Assembly: GCF_041360795.1 (NCBI RefSeq)
Contig: NZ_JBFUPW010000003.1
Span: forward strand, 434,001-498,000
Source: Arthrobacter_E sp041360795
Lineage (GTDB): Bacteria; Actinomycetota; Actinomycetes; Actinomycetales; Micrococcaceae
Length of the DNA: 64,000 nt
Reading direction: 5' to 3'
The position numbers were made by a program, and so were the translations under genes. The notes under the pieces were generated by a model. The model saw nothing but the letters and a program-made list of their open reading frames with translations, searched no databases and was not told the DNA's origin. Below, piece after piece: positions 17,361 through 24,891 of the stretch (the stretch's first letter is position 1; each line of letters begins with the position of its first letter).

Positions 17361-18584
17361 CTAGCCGTACACCGTGAGGTTCGGGTATTCGCTGTCGTCC
17401 GGCTCGGAGGGGAGCTGATATCCGAGGCGATTGCGCAGCGCCGGCGCTTTGGCCTCGAGGACCACTCGCAGCCACACCAACGCGACGCCGAGGGCGGCCC
17501 ACAGGACAGCCAGGACCGCCGCCCCGCTCAGCTCACCGCCTCCCAGCACCCATCCTGTGGCGAGCACCGCCCCGACGGTCCAGAGACGCAGGGCGGCGTC
17601 GCCGGCGTCGAGCACTTGGGCGGTGGCCGTGCGGGCGATCCGCCGCTGCCGTGGATTCGCGCTCTCCGGTGACGGGCGCCGGATCGCCCCGAACGCCCGG
17701 GCCAGGTCGACGCCGCTCGTGACGGCACTCAGCACCAATCCCACGGCGACGATCAGCCCGCCAGCCAGGGCGATCCCGCCGATCACCTGCTCGACAGGCT
17801 CCTCAAAACTGATCTTGTCCGCGTACAGCCCGGGCTGGTGCAGGTACACGCCCGCGAACACGAGCACCGCACCGATCACCGTCAGCGAGCCGCCCGCCTG
17901 CTGGAACCAGTCGTGCGCGGTCCAGACACGTCGGGCCCGCCGTCGCTGCGCCTTCGTCGTGATGCGGGCGGCCGGGCCGTGATCTCCGAGCGCGCCCTTC
18001 GGCAGGCTCGGTGCCGTCTCCTGGCTCCAGCGCCGGTTCCGCGCCACGAGCACGAAGCACGCGACGGTGCACAGCGCGACGACGGCGAGCAGCGCCCCGG
18101 ACGCGACGGCCCAGCCGGTGAAGGCGGCGCGGTGGTCCGGGTCGTCGAGGCGTTCGGCCTCGCCCGCCGCGAGGACGACGCAGGGAATCAGGCCCAGCAC
18201 GGCCAACGAGCCCAGGCCGACGGCGCTCCACACGGCGGGGAGGTGCGGATCCGAGACCTGGCCCCGGACCGACACGGCCCCCGGGAGTCCGGGATCGCGG
18301 GGGTCCAGCGCGGCATAGAAGCGGCCCTTGGCCAGGCGCTCCGGGACCAGTGCAACCCCGTACAGGAGGACGAGGGCGGCGATCCCGACCGAGCTCACCG
18401 CGAGGATGCCGAGAGCCCGTGAATCCATCCCGGAACCGCGGACGGTCAGGCTTGCGACCAGCATCACGAGCAGCAGAAGCCCCAGCGCCACCGCACACCC
18501 TGCGATCCCGGCGCGCAGCACGGCGAGCACGGCGTCCGCCGCGACGAGGGAGCGCGTCGGCAGGGCCTCCTGGTGCCTGGACAT
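17361..18584 (-). CDS. Uncharacterised polytopic membrane protein
   Basis: A 407-residue protein I do not recognise. About eight hydrophobic segments are visible, in pairs near residues 20-50, 60-83, 120-145, 160-187, 238-257, 270-296 and 345-390. Charged loops include a basic stretch (AQRRRARR) before the fifth segment. The start at 18584 has GGAGG upstream; an in-frame start at 18647 would add 21 less plausible residues. It converges on kynureninase, leaving only 39 bp between them. There is no functional clue from its neighbours. Confidence 0.75.
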   Translation of the reverse strand: MSRHQEALPTRSLVAADAVLAVLRAGIAGCAVALGLLLLVMLVASLTVRGSGMDSRALGILAVSSVGIAALVLLYGVALVPERLAKGRFYAALDPRDPGLPGAVSVRGQVSDPHLPAVWSAVGLGSLAVLGLIPCVVLAAGEAERLDDPDHRAAFTGWAVASGALLAVVALCTVACFVLVARNRRWSQETAPSLPKGALGDHGPAARITTKAQRRRARRVWTAHDWFQQAGGSLTVIGAVLVFAGVYLHQPGLYADKISFEEPVEQVIGGIALAGGLIVAVGLVLSAVTSGVDLARAFGAIRRPSPESANPRQRRIARTATAQVLDAGDAALRLWTVGAVLATGWVLGGGELSGAAVLAVLWAALGVALVWLRVVLEAKAPALRNRLGYQLPSEPDDSEYPNLTVYG

Positions 18585-18724
18585 CGGGCCTCCGGGTTCG
18601 TGGACGAGATGGGACGTGCCCGCCCACAGGACGCGGCACACCCCCAAACTACCGCTTCGCGGAGGCGCTTCCGGCCTGGAGCCCTTCCCGGGACCTGCTT
18701 GGTTCGTTGGCGGTGGTCTGGCTC

Positions 18725-18797
18725 GCTGAGTCCGCTATGGATGGTGTGAGTCCGCTACATCGTGTAGCGGACTCACACCATCCATAGCGGACTCAGC
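18725..18797. repeat. Intergenic palindrome, family B, copy 2 (perfect 35-bp arms)
   Basis: Arms at 18725-18759 and 18763-18797 are exact reverse complements with a 3-nt TCG loop. Each arm holds two copies of TGAGTCCGCTA separated by TGGATGG. It lies in a divergent intergenic region, so it cannot simply be a terminator. Confidence 0.92.
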
Positions 18798-19030
18798 AGG
18801 GGGTGAGGGCGGTCCGGTGCCACTTCGACCCCGCCGGGGTGCGCGCCGCCGCCGTCGCGGTCCAGACCCTGGACAGCCTCACCGCACCATGCTTGACTGC
18901 AGTCAACCCGGGGAAAACCCGTCACGGACGACGAGGCACTCCGGACCGGGGCGGGCCCTGCACACGGCTCCGCTCGACGGCGATGATCGGAAAGGCGGCG
19001 GAACCGCATGGCTGGGGGAGTCGCACGCCG
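18798..19030. other. Gene-poor stretch upstream of the flippase-like gene
   Basis: Together with the palindrome this makes 446 bp without a convincing gene (18585-19030). The flippase frame is open back to 18803, but there is no ribosome site and the residues there look non-coding. The only other feature I see is the perfect palindrome TTGACTGCAGTCAA at 18893-18906. Confidence 0.5.
18893..18906. promoter_or_regulatory. Perfect 14-bp palindrome, candidate operator
   Basis: TTGACTGCAGTCAA is an exact palindrome 124 bp before the flippase-like gene and includes TTGACT, a possible -35 element. No cognate regulator is obvious. Confidence 0.4.
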
Positions 19031-20353
19031 ATGAGCTCCTTGCTGCGAACGTCCAGCGCCGTCCTCCTCCGGGCTTTTCCCCTGATCCTCTCGGGCCTGG
19101 TTCCCCAACTGACGAGCCTGGTGGTGCTCACGATCAGCCACGTATCCGGCACTCCGTCGGTCACCGCACTGCTGGGGCTCACGTCGTCCCTCACGGGGCT
19201 CGCCTTCGTGGCGACCGTTGGGGTCTCCATCTGCACCGTGCGGGATCTGGTGCGAGCACGGAAGCAGTCCAAGTCGGCGGCATCCGGCGATCCTGCGGCG
19301 GCCGGTGACGCTTTGTCGAGGGCCTTGCAGTCCAATTGGCGTATCGCCAATTCGTTCGCGGTGTTCAGCCTCCTGCTGTCCGCTGTCTTCATCCTCATCT
19401 ACTCCCGCGGCATCCCGGAGGAGCATTCCTGGATCGTCTGGAGCTACTTCCTCTCCCAGTCGCTGTCTTTGCTGGTCACCCCATACTTCGCGGTGATGAA
19501 CGGCGCTTACCAGTTCGTGGATCGGAGCCGCGAGAACCTCTTCTCCTCCGCGGCCGTGGGAATCTGTTCTGTCGGTGCTGCGGCACTTTGTTTCCAGCTC
19601 TCCGGATCACCGTCCACGGCATTGATGGCGTTCGGGCTGTCCCAGTCCTTCATCAGCGTGGCCGTCCTTCTGATCCGTCTGACACGACTCTCCCGGAAGT
19701 TCGGCGTTGTTCCCTGGGACCTGCGCTTCGACTTCTCCCTCAAGGGAATCGTTGAACGTCTGGCCGGTGCGATCGACGGCGCCGTGTTCATGACGGTCTT
19801 CCTCCTGGTCCAGATGATCGCGACGTCGATCTCGGTTCAGACAGGTGCCGAGATCGCACTGGCGGTCGGCGTCGCCCGCATGGTGGTGGTCCCCTTGAAG
19901 CAGGTGGGGCTGACCTATGGACGGATGCGGATCTCGGGGCTCGTCCCGGCCGACGACGGGAAGGCCGCCTCCCTCGGAGTGCTCGCCATCTCGACATGGG
20001 CCATCGTGGTCCCCATCTGCCTGGTCATCGTCGCCGTCGGGCTGCTGGGCCGGCCTGTCGCGGGGAGCTGGGTCCTGTCTCTCCTGATCGTGGCGCAGTT
20101 TCTCGTAGAACCCTTCGCGGGGGTCCTCTACGGGGCGCTGAAGATGACAGCCGGCCCCAAAGCAGGGCTGGTGGGACTTTTCGTCTCATACGGACTCGTC
20201 GCCTCGGTGGGACTGGTCTTCCTGCAGCAGACGGCCGGGGACGCGGTGCAGTTCTGGGCGCTGCTCCTTGCGGTCCGGGTGCTGTTCGCGTTGCTGACCA
20301 CTCGCGTGTGGGTGCGCTTCCGCCCCGCCGTGGAGCCGGTCACGGTTCGCTGA
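19031..20353 (+). CDS. Oligosaccharide flippase-like (MOP superfamily) membrane protein
   Basis: A 440-residue integral membrane protein with about 12 hydrophobic segments arranged as in Wzx/MATE-type lipid-linked sugar flippases, and a cytoplasmic loop with charged residues near 80-100. The assignment rests on topology and general composition only, so it is moderate. The ATG at 19031 follows GGGGGAG. No glycosyltransferases are nearby, so it is an orphan flippase. Its TGA stop (20351-20353) lies inside the left arm of the family-B palindrome 20349-20452. Codon use looks a little less GC-extreme than that of its neighbours. Confidence 0.65.
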   Translation: MSSLLRTSSAVLLRAFPLILSGLVPQLTSLVVLTISHVSGTPSVTALLGLTSSLTGLAFVATVGVSICTVRDLVRARKQSKSAASGDPAAAGDALSRALQSNWRIANSFAVFSLLLSAVFILIYSRGIPEEHSWIVWSYFLSQSLSLLVTPYFAVMNGAYQFVDRSRENLFSSAAVGICSVGAAALCFQLSGSPSTALMAFGLSQSFISVAVLLIRLTRLSRKFGVVPWDLRFDFSLKGIVERLAGAIDGAVFMTVFLLVQMIATSISVQTGAEIALAVGVARMVVVPLKQVGLTYGRMRISGLVPADDGKAASLGVLAISTWAIVVPICLVIVAVGLLGRPVAGSWVLSLLIVAQFLVEPFAGVLYGALKMTAGPKAGLVGLFVSYGLVASVGLVFLQQTAGDAVQFWALLLAVRVLFALLTTRVWVRFRPAVEPVTVR

Positions 20354-20452
20354 ACTCGCTATGGAAGGGCCGAGCTCGCTACCCGCGACAGCGAGGTCAG
20401 CCCTTGCGTAGCGAGTTCAGCAGGGTTCCGTCGCATCGATAGCGAGTTCAGC
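20349..20452. repeat. Intergenic palindrome, family B variant, copy 3
   Basis: GCTGAACTCGCTA at 20349-20361 pairs with TAGCGAGTTCAGC at 20409-20421, and inner units (GAGCTCGCT, AGCGAGGTC) pair imperfectly. Another TAGCGAGTTCAGC follows at 20440-20452. The layout matches 18725-18797 unit for unit, but the core is GAACTCGCTA instead of GAGTCCGCTA. It contains the stop codon of the flippase-like gene. Confidence 0.82.
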
Positions 20453-20471
20453 CCCGCACCCCAGCCCGCCC

Positions 20472-21521
20472 CTACGACGACGGCGGCGCCGGCCCCGAGC
20501 TTTCGCGGATGCTCAGGCGCGGCTGGGCTCCCTCGATGCTGGGCACGGAGGTCTCGGCGGCGATGTGCTCCAGCAGCGTCTTGACGGCTAGGGTTCCGAA
20601 GGCCACGGTGTCGCGGGTCAGCGACGTGATGGGCGGGTTGCCGAGCTGCACCAGGAGTGAGTCCTCGAAGGAGACGATCGAGAGCTCGTCCGGCACCCGG
20701 AGCCCGAGCCCCTGGGCCGCCCGGAGGCTGGCCATCGCCATGACGTCCGTGTCGTACATGACCGCCGTGGGCCGCGCGGACCGGCCCAGCAGCTCCCGGG
20801 TGACCCGGGCGGCGTCGTCGGCCTCATAGCCGCTGATCACGCTCTGGGAGGCGTCCAGTCCGAGCGCCTCGGCGCTCGCAGAGAACTCCTGGCGCCGGAG
20901 CTGCGTGTGCTCCAGCTCCTCAGGCCCGGCCACGTAGGCGATCCGGCGGTGACCCAGCCCGTGCAGGTACCGGACCAGGGTGTCCGTGGCGGCGCGGTCG
21001 TCGGCCCAGACCGCGGGGATGGCCGCCGTCTGGGAGGGGTGCCCCGCGACCTGGACCGCGGGCAGTCCGAGGTGTTCCAGGACCTCGAGCCGGGGGTCGT
21101 CCACGCGCGGATCCACCATGATCACGCCGTCCACGATCCGGGACTGCCACCACTCCCGGTACGCCTCCATCTCCTCCTCGACGCTGCCCACCACCATCAT
21201 GTGGAGGGCGGTGTGGCTGCCGGTCAGACCCAGCTGCATCCCGGAGAGCAACTGGGGGAAGAACGTCTCCGTGCCGAGGATGCGGGCGGAGCGGTTCAGC
21301 ACGAATCCGATGGCCCCGGCCTGCGACTGACCGAGTGCGCGCGCGGCCCGGTTGGGCTTCCAGTTCAGCTCATCGGCGATGGCCTGAACCCGCGTCCGGG
21401 TCTCCTCGCTGACGCCGGGCCGCCCGTTGAGCGCGAACGAGACGGCGCCCTTCGAGACGCCCGCGCGGGCTGCGATTTCGCTGATCGTGGCGCGCTTCGG
21501 GTGATTCATAGCAAGGATCAT
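20472..21521 (-). CDS. LacI family transcriptional regulator
   Basis: A 349-residue repressor. The N-terminal helix-turn-helix (ATISEIAARAGVSKGAVSFALNG, about residues 11-33, broken here only for description) is followed by the hinge with NRAARALGQS and a type-1 periplasmic-binding-protein-like effector domain to the C-terminus. It is divergent from the sugar ABC importer. An operator copy (21540-21557) lies 19 bp before its start, and related sites lie before endoH and GH92, so it probably represses all of these until a mannose-containing ligand binds. An in-frame ATG at 21509 is an alternative start; neither has a clear ribosome site. Confidence 0.92.
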   Translation of the reverse strand: MILAMNHPKRATISEIAARAGVSKGAVSFALNGRPGVSEETRTRVQAIADELNWKPNRAARALGQSQAGAIGFVLNRSARILGTETFFPQLLSGMQLGLTGSHTALHMMVVGSVEEEMEAYREWWQSRIVDGVIMVDPRVDDPRLEVLEHLGLPAVQVAGHPSQTAAIPAVWADDRAATDTLVRYLHGLGHRRIAYVAGPEELEHTQLRRQEFSASAEALGLDASQSVISGYEADDAARVTRELLGRSARPTAVMYDTDVMAMASLRAAQGLGLRVPDELSIVSFEDSLLVQLGNPPITSLTRDTVAFGTLAVKTLLEHIAAETSVPSIEGAQPRLSIRESSGPAPPSS

Positions 21522-21537
21522 ACGCCGTCGGGAGGTC

Positions 21538-21557
21538 TTGACTATATCGGTTTAGTT
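21538..21557. promoter_or_regulatory. LacI-family operator, site 3, with embedded -35
   Basis: GACTATATCGGTTTAGTT at 21540-21557 differs from the endoH-side site by two bases of 18. TTGACT at 21538-21543 is a likely -35 for the transporter operon, so repressor binding would block it. It also sits just upstream of lacI and could give autoregulation. Confidence 0.75.
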
Positions 21558-21648
21558 TGGAAGTCTGGCTTCACTTCAGTGACGGGGAGACGTGCGACAC
21601 AGTGGACGCGCCAGGGACCCCCCAGCCTTGCAACAAAGGAGTCGCACG

Positions 21649-22932
21649 ATGCACCAGAAGAAGACCACGAAGAAACTCGTGGCGGGAGCCGCCCTTCTGC
21701 TCTCCGCCGCGCTCGGCATGACGGCCTGTTCGGGCGGAAACCAGGGCTCCGACCAGCAGAGCGATGCCATCGAAGGCGAGATCACGCTCCAGACCTGGTC
21801 CCTGACCCCCAAGTTCAGCGACTACCTGAACAAGGTGATCGCGGACTTCGAGAAGGCCAACCCGAAGGCCAAGGTCAAGCTCCTCGACCAGCCCGGTGAC
21901 GGCTACTCGGAGAAGGTCCTCAGCCAGGCCGCCTCCAACTCCCTCCCGGACGTCGTCAACCTCCCGAACGACTTCGCTTACCCGCTGGCTCAGCAGGGCG
22001 TGCTGCAGGACCTCTCCCAGGGTGACGACCTCTCCAAGAGTTACGTCCAGGGCGCGCTCGACGCGTACAAGTTCCCGGGCATCGACGGCACTTACGCCTA
22101 CCCCTGGTACCTCCAGACCGATGTGAACTACTGGAACACGGACCAGCTCTCCCAGTGCGGACTGGACCCGGCCAAGCTGCCTTCCAGCCGCGACGAGCTG
22201 TTCACCCAGGCCAAGACCATGCACGACAAGTGCCCGGACAAGTTCCTCATCAGCACCCTGCCCGGCCTGAACGCCCTCACGGCCACCGGTCAGAAGGTCA
22301 TCAACGACGACGGCACCCAGTTCACCTTCGCCACGGACGACTCCGCCAAGGTGATCGACAAGTACCGCGACGCGTACAAGGCCGGCTACATGCCGCCGTC
22401 GATCCTCAACAACAACTACCAGGGCAACGCCAAGCTGTTCACCCAGCAGAAGGTCGCCTGGACCACGGCCGGCTCCTCCGGCGCACTCGACTTCGTGCGG
22501 GACAACCCCAGCCTGAAGGGCAAGTTCACCGAGAACAAGGCGCTCGACACCCCGCCGCTCTACCCGCAGGGTCTCTCCGTCTCCGCCAAGAGCAAGCACC
22601 TGGCCACCGCCAAGGCGTTCGCCAAGTTCATGACCAACGCGGAGAACCAGAACGCGTTCGCCAAGCTCACCAACACCTTCCCGTCCTCCACCGGCTCCTC
22701 CGAGGACCCGTTCTACTCCAAGGATGACGGCACCGAGGCCGGCAAGGCCCGCGTCCTGGCGTTCAACAGCCTCAAGGAAGGCAAGGTCCTGAACCCGGTG
22801 CAGTGGAACTCCGCGATGGACGACTACTTCAAGCAGCAGGTGGCCCTCGCCGTGAAGGGCGACATCTCCGGCAAGGAAGCCCTGCAGAAGGCTCAGGACA
22901 AGGCGAATCAGCTGCTCAAGCAGCAGAAGTGA
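21649..22932 (+). CDS. Sugar ABC transporter substrate-binding lipoprotein
   Basis: A 427-residue family-1 solute-binding protein. A lipoprotein signal ends in GMTAC with the lipidated Cys at residue 27. The mature part has the usual EITLQTWSLTP opening and alpha/beta two-lobe pattern. The ATG at 21649 follows AAAGGA with 8-nt spacing. Being first in the operon with two permeases, a GH5 and a GH38 enzyme, it probably captures N-glycan-derived manno-oligosaccharides released by the secreted EndoH. Ligand identity is inferred from neighbours only. Confidence 0.9.
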   Translation: MHQKKTTKKLVAGAALLLSAALGMTACSGGNQGSDQQSDAIEGEITLQTWSLTPKFSDYLNKVIADFEKANPKAKVKLLDQPGDGYSEKVLSQAASNSLPDVVNLPNDFAYPLAQQGVLQDLSQGDDLSKSYVQGALDAYKFPGIDGTYAYPWYLQTDVNYWNTDQLSQCGLDPAKLPSSRDELFTQAKTMHDKCPDKFLISTLPGLNALTATGQKVINDDGTQFTFATDDSAKVIDKYRDAYKAGYMPPSILNNNYQGNAKLFTQQKVAWTTAGSSGALDFVRDNPSLKGKFTENKALDTPPLYPQGLSVSAKSKHLATAKAFAKFMTNAENQNAFAKLTNTFPSSTGSSEDPFYSKDDGTEAGKARVLAFNSLKEGKVLNPVQWNSAMDDYFKQQVALAVKGDISGKEALQKAQDKANQLLKQQK

Positions 22933-22945
22933 GCCGTTCCTGAGC

Positions 22946-22975
22946 GGGTGGGCCGCCGGTCCCGGCGGCCCACCC
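22946..22975 (+). terminator. Intra-operon hairpin between binding protein and permease genes
   Basis: Perfect 14-bp arms (GGGTGGGCCGCCGG and its complement) with a 2-nt centre lie 14 bp after the binding-protein stop and 26 bp before the permease start. Such hairpins often act as partial terminators or mRNA stabilisers that let the binding protein outnumber the permeases. Confidence 0.6.
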
Positions 22976-23001
22976 CGTTCGTCAGCTGAAAGGAGACGTC
23001 C

Positions 23002-23943
23002 ATGGCGTCGACCACCATCCCGCGCCCGGTGAAAATCCCGGCGAAACCCCCGGTGGGCACCCGGGTCCGCACCAGCAAGTGGTTCACCCCGTGGATCCTC
23101 GTGGCGCCGGCGCTGCTCTGGCTCCTGGTGTTCAACGTCTGGCCGTCCCTGAACACCATCCGTATGGCGTTCACCAACGCCAAACCCCTGGGCGGCAAGG
23201 AACGCTACGTCGGCGTCCAGAACTTCCAGCAGATCCTCGAAGACGACCAGGTCATGAACGCGCTGCTGAACAGCGTGGTCTACATGGTCATCTGCGTGCC
23301 GCTGCTGACCCTGCTCCCGCTCCTGCTCGCGATCCTCGTGCAGAAGCCGCTCAAGGGCATCGCCTTCTTCCGCACGGCGTTCTACACGCCGGTGATCGCC
23401 TCCGCCGTCGTGGTCGGTCTCATGTGGAGCTGGCTGCTCGACTCGCGCGGCGCCGTCAACAACCTGGCGCAGGCGCTGCACGTGGTCACCGAGCCGATCC
23501 CGTTCCTCACCGACCGCTGGCTCGTCATCATCTCCGCCATCAGCCTGACCGTCTGGAAGGGCCTCGGGTACTACATGATCGTGTACCTGGCGGCCCTCGG
23601 GAACGTCGGCAAGGAACTGCACGAAGCCGCCGCGATCGACGGCGCGGGAGCGGTCCGCCGCTTCTGGAGCGTCACCGTCCCGGGCGTCCGGGGAGCCATG
23701 GGCCTGGTCGCCGTGCTGGTGGCGATTAGCGCGCTGCGGGTGTTCTCCGAAGTCTTCATCCTCACGGGCGGCAAGGGCGGGCCCGGCGGTGAGGACCTCA
23801 CCATGGTCATGCTCATCCAGCAGTACGCCCGCGGCTTCACCGGCAATCTCGGCTACGCCTCGGCCCTGAGCATCCTGCTCTTCCTGCTGACGCTGATCCC
23901 CATGCTGGTCCTGGCCCGCCTGAACTCCAAGGGGGACAAATGA
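23002..23943 (+). CDS. Sugar ABC transporter permease, MalF type
   Basis: A 313-residue permease with six hydrophobic segments. The EAA loop that contacts the ATPase is EAAAIDGAG near residues 208-216. AAAGGAG before the ATG supports the start. It pairs with the next permease, whose start overlaps its stop by 4 bp. No ATPase gene follows, so the transporter probably uses a shared MsiK-type ATPase encoded elsewhere. Confidence 0.93.
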   Translation: MASTTIPRPVKIPAKPPVGTRVRTSKWFTPWILVAPALLWLLVFNVWPSLNTIRMAFTNAKPLGGKERYVGVQNFQQILEDDQVMNALLNSVVYMVICVPLLTLLPLLLAILVQKPLKGIAFFRTAFYTPVIASAVVVGLMWSWLLDSRGAVNNLAQALHVVTEPIPFLTDRWLVIISAISLTVWKGLGYYMIVYLAALGNVGKELHEAAAIDGAGAVRRFWSVTVPGVRGAMGLVAVLVAISALRVFSEVFILTGGKGGPGGEDLTMVMLIQQYARGFTGNLGYASALSILLFLLTLIPMLVLARLNSKGDK

Positions 23944-24857
23944 GCGCCACTGAACTGCGGCCCTCCGCACCGGACGACGCCCTGGAAGGCGCGACGCCGC
24001 CGGCCCGCCGCCGTCGTTCCCGCACCTTCGGCGAGCCCTCCGCCGCCGAGAAATTCTGGCGCTACGCGGCGCTGATCTTCGTCCTGTTCGTGACGGTCGG
24101 GCCCTTCCTGTGGCAGCTGTCCACGTCGTTGCGCAGCAGCACCGAGGACATCTACACGGAGAACCTCAGCCTCCTCCCGCAGCAGCCCACGCTCGGCAAC
24201 TACGTCCGGGTGTTCCAGGCGATCGACGTGTGGCGGTACATCGGCAACTCGCTCTTCGTGGCCGCGGTGGCCGTGGTGGGCAACGTGGTCTTCTCCACGG
24301 CCGCCGGGTACGCGCTGGCCCGGCTGTCCTTCCGCTTCAAGAAGTGGGTCCTGGGCCTGTTCATGATCACGCTCATCCTGCCGGCCGAAGCCACGATCAT
24401 CTCCCAGTACGTGACCGTGCGGGACCTGGGCCTCGCGGACACCCTGCTCGGTGTGGCGCTGCCCGGCATGGTCAGCGTGCTGAACGTGCTCCTCATGTTC
24501 AACGCCTTCCGCCAGCTCCCCACGGAGATCGAGGAGGCGGCCGTGGTGGACGGCGCCAACGCCTGGCAGCGGCTCATCCGTGTGGCGCTGCCGTCCGTCT
24601 ACGGCACCATCGCCGTGGTGGCGATCTTCTCCTTCATCGGCGCCTGGGATGATTTCCTCTGGCCGCTGATCGTTCTCACCACCCCCGAGAACTTCACGCT
24701 CACCATCGGGCTGCAGTACCTCTCCGGCACCTTCACCAATGACATGCGGCTCATCGCGGCCGGCACCATGATCGCCTTCATCCCCATCGCCGTGGTCTTC
24801 GGCGTCCTGCAGAGATTCTTCTTCAAGGGCGTCGAAGAGGGCGGCGTCAAGGGCTGA
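23940..24857 (+). CDS. Sugar ABC transporter permease, MalG type
   Basis: A 305-residue permease with a hydrophilic N-terminus of about 35 residues, six hydrophobic segments and the EAA loop EEAAVVDGAN near 198-207. It starts in an ATGA overlap with the MalF-type gene. The GH5 gene follows after 34 bp, so import and intracellular hydrolysis are co-transcribed. Confidence 0.93.
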   Translation: MSATELRPSAPDDALEGATPPARRRRSRTFGEPSAAEKFWRYAALIFVLFVTVGPFLWQLSTSLRSSTEDIYTENLSLLPQQPTLGNYVRVFQAIDVWRYIGNSLFVAAVAVVGNVVFSTAAGYALARLSFRFKKWVLGLFMITLILPAEATIISQYVTVRDLGLADTLLGVALPGMVSVLNVLLMFNAFRQLPTEIEEAAVVDGANAWQRLIRVALPSVYGTIAVVAIFSFIGAWDDFLWPLIVLTTPENFTLTIGLQYLSGTFTNDMRLIAAGTMIAFIPIAVVFGVLQRFFFKGVEEGGVKG

Positions 24858-24891
24858 GACCATTCATCAACGATTTCAGGAGGACAATTCC

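Noticed and set aside
18725..18797. Simple intrinsic terminator
   Set aside because: Both flanking genes are transcribed away from it, there is no T tract, and its units recur at other places in the window.
18803..19030. Longer N-terminus of the flippase-like gene
   Set aside because: The 76 extra residues are not hydrophobic or conserved-looking, and the start lacks a ribosome site, unlike the ATG at 19031.
20349..20452. CRISPR-like repeated units
   Set aside because: The units are inverted, unequal in spacing, only about 13 bp long, and lack spacers of uniform size and any cas gene.
21571..23970. A 799-codon open frame antisense to the sugar transporter genes
   Set aside because: The plus-strand genes have signal, EAA loops and ribosome sites. 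The antisense product has none of these and a composition typical of shadow frames.
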